Assembly (NCBI RefSeq): GCF_008014345.1
Contig: NZ_VPFL01000001.1
Span: forward strand, 1 to 64,000
Length of the DNA: 64,000 bases
Direction of reading: 5' to 3'
Source of the DNA: Pelomicrobium methylotrophicum
GTDB lineage: Bacteria; Pseudomonadota; Gammaproteobacteria; Burkholderiales; UBA6910
This document shows, piece by piece, positions 61,845 through 64,000 of the stretch; the stretch's first letter is position 1; every line of letters starts with the position of its first letter. Both the position numbers and the translations under genes were made by a program. Below the pieces are notes generated by a model. The model was not told where the DNA came from and did not search any database. It saw only the letters and a program-made list of their open reading frames with translations.

Positions 61845-62834
61845 ATGAACCGCACCGAACGTTTCTACAAAATCGACCAGATGCTGCATGAGCGGCGCGT
61901 CGTGCCGATCGAGGTTTTTCTGGAGGAGCTCGCCGTCTCCCGCGCCACCTTCAAGCGCGACATCGAATACATGCGCGAGCGTTTGCACGCGCCCATCGTC
62001 TGGGATCGCGAAGCGCGCGGTTACCGCTTTGAAACCGGCAAGACGACAGGGCCTGCCTATGAGTTGCCGGGGCTGTGGTTTTCCGCCGGCGAACTCTATG
62101 CGCTGCTCGCCGCGCAGGAGTTGCTGGCCGACATCGAACCGGGCATTCTCGCTTCCCACGTCGCGCCCTTGCAGGCGCGACTGGCCGCCCTGCTCGAATC
62201 CTCCGGCCATCCGGCCGCCGAGATCGCCCGGCGCGTGCGCCTGCTTTCCGTCGCCAAGCGAAGCGTCGAGCCGCGCTTTTTCGCCGACATTGCAAGCGCG
62301 CTCCTGGAGCGCAAGCGCATCGAGATCGACGCCTGGAACCGCAGCCGCGACGAAATCAACACGCGCATCGTCTCGCCGCAGCGGCTTGTGCATTACCGCG
62401 ACAACTGGTACCTGGATGCCTTCTGCCACTGGCGCCGCGCGCTTCGCAGCTTCGGCCTCGACGCCATCCGGCGGGTGAAAACGCTGCCGCAAAAGGCGAA
62501 AGAGATCGGCGACGAGACCCTCGACGCCCACTACGCCGCGGCCTATGGCATCTTCGCCGGACGCCCCAAGGCCATGGCCGTGCTGCGCTTTTCGGCAGAG
62601 CGCGCCCGCTGGGTGCAGGCGGAGCGATGGCACAAGGAGCAGAAAGCCGAATGGCTGCCCGATGGCAGCTACCGGCTGCGCGTGCCCTACGCCGACGAAC
62701 GAGAGTTGCTGATGGACATCCTGCGCCACGGGCGGCACGTGGTGGTCGAAGCGCCACCATCCCTGCGGCGGCGGGTGGCGGAGGAAGCCGAAGCACTGGT
62801 GCGCCTTTACGCCTCAGACGGTATCGGTTTTTGA
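61845..62834 (+). CDS. WYL-domain transcriptional regulator
   Basis: This 329-aa protein has an N-terminal HTH (RTERFYKIDQMLHERRVVPI then RATFKRDIEYMRERLHAPIV) and a WYL domain with YRDNWYLDAFCHWRRALRSF, plus a WCX-like C-terminal extension. WYL regulators bind nucleic-acid or nucleotide ligands and often control defence loci. It is convergent with the PcfJ/HIRAN-type gene, 116 bases away. Confidence 0.9.
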   Translation: MNRTERFYKIDQMLHERRVVPIEVFLEELAVSRATFKRDIEYMRERLHAPIVWDREARGYRFETGKTTGPAYELPGLWFSAGELYALLAAQELLADIEPGILASHVAPLQARLAALLESSGHPAAEIARRVRLLSVAKRSVEPRFFADIASALLERKRIEIDAWNRSRDEINTRIVSPQRLVHYRDNWYLDAFCHWRRALRSFGLDAIRRVKTLPQKAKEIGDETLDAHYAAAYGIFAGRPKAMAVLRFSAERARWVQAERWHKEQKAEWLPDGSYRLRVPYADERELLMDILRHGRHVVVEAPPSLRRRVAEEAEALVRLYASDGIGF

Positions 62835-62950
62835 GCCATCTGCGCGCAGAATCTAAACGCCACCAGGGCGACTGAGTTCTTTTCGGCCTCGATCCATTGC
62901 GCGTCGAAGGCGTCATCCCCCTCTTCGCGCCTGGTGGCGCCGAGCCTGCT

Positions 62951-64000
62951 TTAGTTGGGCATGGCCTGGATGACGAACGCCACCCGCTCCCAAGGCTCGG
63001 CCTGCCGATCGATGTTCGCCACGTTTGCGGTCAGCCTTTCGCCGGCATCGAGCCGCCGCGCGATCTCTGCGTTCTCCGGCCGCGGCACGTAGCCGAGCTT
63101 GTGACCTTGCCAGTCGAGGCGCACGGCCAAGCCGTCATGGGGATTATCCGGCTCGCGCACGAGGGTGAGCGGCTGGCCCGCGGCCAGGCAGTCTTGCAGC
63201 TGCGGCCCTGCGTGATATTGGTAGCCCGCGATCGGGGCGGAAAGCAGCGCTTCCGGCGCGGGCGGCTGCTGGCCGAGCCAGGCGAGTACTCGCCGCAATT
63301 GCCGTTCGGATTTGGCGTCGAGCCAAACGTCGGCCAGCCGGAGGGCTTGCCGCGCCTGCCATTGCGCCTCTTCCAGCCGACCGCGAACTTCCAGCGCCAC
63401 CCGGCGCGCATTCCGGCGCTCCGGCGCGTTGAGCTGTGCTTCGATGGCGCGCGCCCAGGCTTCCATCGCCGCGCTTGCATCCTCGTTACACGGCCCGCGC
63501 AGTTGGACCAGGCGATAGCGGATGTCATCACCCACATCCCCGCGCAGCGTCGGGTGGTATTGCGCCGTGGCGCGCTCGCCATCCGCCAGGCGCAACGCAA
63601 AGATGCGGTCGCCGCCGACGCATGTGTCCCAGTAGCTGGCGACGCAGTGGTGCATCGCCTCGCCTTCCTCCGCGAGTTCCTGCGGTGTCGTCAGTTCGCG
63701 CGCCGCGCGGCCGTTGTCGTTGACTTCGCCCAGGATGGCAGGCAAACGAAATCCGGCAGGTCGGTCCGCGTGCGCGATGCCGGGCCGCTGCCGATGCCAG
63801 CGATCGGAGGCGGCGAGCAAACCCAACAGCCCATGGCAGGCGAGCCACGCCGCCGCCAGCCGGCCGACGCCCGGCCCATAGGGGCGGCGCAGGATGACGG
63901 CCGCCCGTTCGCGCGCCGCGCGTAAAAAGTCCCGGCAATCGGCGAGCGCCGGATGCAGGTCGCCAAACCGCCGCGCAGCCGTCTCCCAGGTGCGCGACCA
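62951..64000 (-). CDS. PcfJ-like/HIRAN-domain protein, 5' end outside window
   Basis: The open frame runs through the right edge of the window; 350 codons are visible. A PcfJ-like segment reads LTTPQELAEEGEAMHHCVAS then YWDTCVGGDRIFALRLADGE. The C-terminus is a HIRAN domain (AGYQYHAGPQLQDCLAAGQP, LVREPDNPHDGLAVRLDWQG, KLGYVPRPENAEIARRLDAG), which binds DNA ends in repair-type proteins. PcfJ-like proteins are found on plasmids and mobile elements. The function of this combination is unknown. Confidence 0.75.
   Translation of the reverse strand, partial: WSRTWETAARRFGDLHPALADCRDFLRAARERAAVILRRPYGPGVGRLAAAWLACHGLLGLLAASDRWHRQRPGIAHADRPAGFRLPAILGEVNDNGRAARELTTPQELAEEGEAMHHCVASYWDTCVGGDRIFALRLADGERATAQYHPTLRGDVGDDIRYRLVQLRGPCNEDASAAMEAWARAIEAQLNAPERRNARRVALEVRGRLEEAQWQARQALRLADVWLDAKSERQLRRVLAWLGQQPPAPEALLSAPIAGYQYHAGPQLQDCLAAGQPLTLVREPDNPHDGLAVRLDWQGHKLGYVPRPENAEIARRLDAGERLTANVANIDRQAEPWERVAFVIQAMPN

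Overview
The window is GC-rich and reads as a betaproteobacterial chromosome. The block rpoE-rseA-rseB-rseC-degP-glutaredoxin-lepA-lepB-DUF4845-rnc-era-recO-pdxJ-acpS-nagZ (35.3-47.2 kb) is a classic betaproteobacterial order. It is flanked by nadB, a YgfX-like gene, uvrC, pgsA and a tRNA-Gly/tRNA-Cys pair. The genus cannot be fixed from sequence reading alone.

Region 1 (about 0-17.2 kb) is part of an integrative conjugative element (ICE) related in logic to SXT/R391 and IncA/C elements. It has a CI/LexA-type repressor (SetR-like) facing a strong promoter. That promoter drives a FlhD-like/FlhC-like activator pair (SetCD/AcaCD logic). Directly downstream in the same operon lies a 601-aa Cas12m-type (type V-M, formerly V-U1) effector whose RuvC site carries Asn and Asp in place of the usual first Asp and Glu. 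A CRISPR array of nine identical 36-bp repeats and eight spacers follows, without cas1 or cas2. Transfer genes come next: an S26 TraF/TrhF-like peptidase, a MOBH relaxase TraI, TraW, TraU, TrbC, a TraN apparently split in two, and small periplasmic or coiled-coil proteins. The rest of the type IV secretion system is not in this window. This CRISPR-Cas12m unit wired into an ICE induction switch is the main discovery candidate.

Region 2 (17.3-19.5 kb) is a scar of decayed genes: an HTH antitoxin pseudogene, an IS5-type remnant, a MazE-like antitoxin with a frameshifted MazF/PemK toxin, and a HlyD-type fragment.

Region 3 (19.5-52.2 kb) is mostly core genome: tadA, an L,D-transpeptidase, a FabG-like reductase, a class II aldolase with mtnA (methylthio-sugar salvage), a GNAT protein, a solitary IS200/IS605-type tnpB element, a TANGO2-like gene, ygfZ, nrdJ, uspA and nadB. 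The class II ribonucleotide reductase nrdJ carries a 374-aa LAGLIDADG intein inserted immediately before its radical cysteine. The sigma-E envelope-stress operon and the translation/repair block follow.

Region 4 (52.2-64 kb) is accessory DNA behind the tRNAs: an IS1595-type remnant, an ECF sigma/anti-sigma/subtilase module in which the anti-sigma periplasmic domain looks like a subtilase prodomain, a proline-rich secreted protein, a CsgG-like lipoprotein, a complete IS630 element, a PepSY/two-component module, fragments of DedA and DUF202 genes, a WYL regulator, and a PcfJ/HIRAN-type gene that runs off the right edge.
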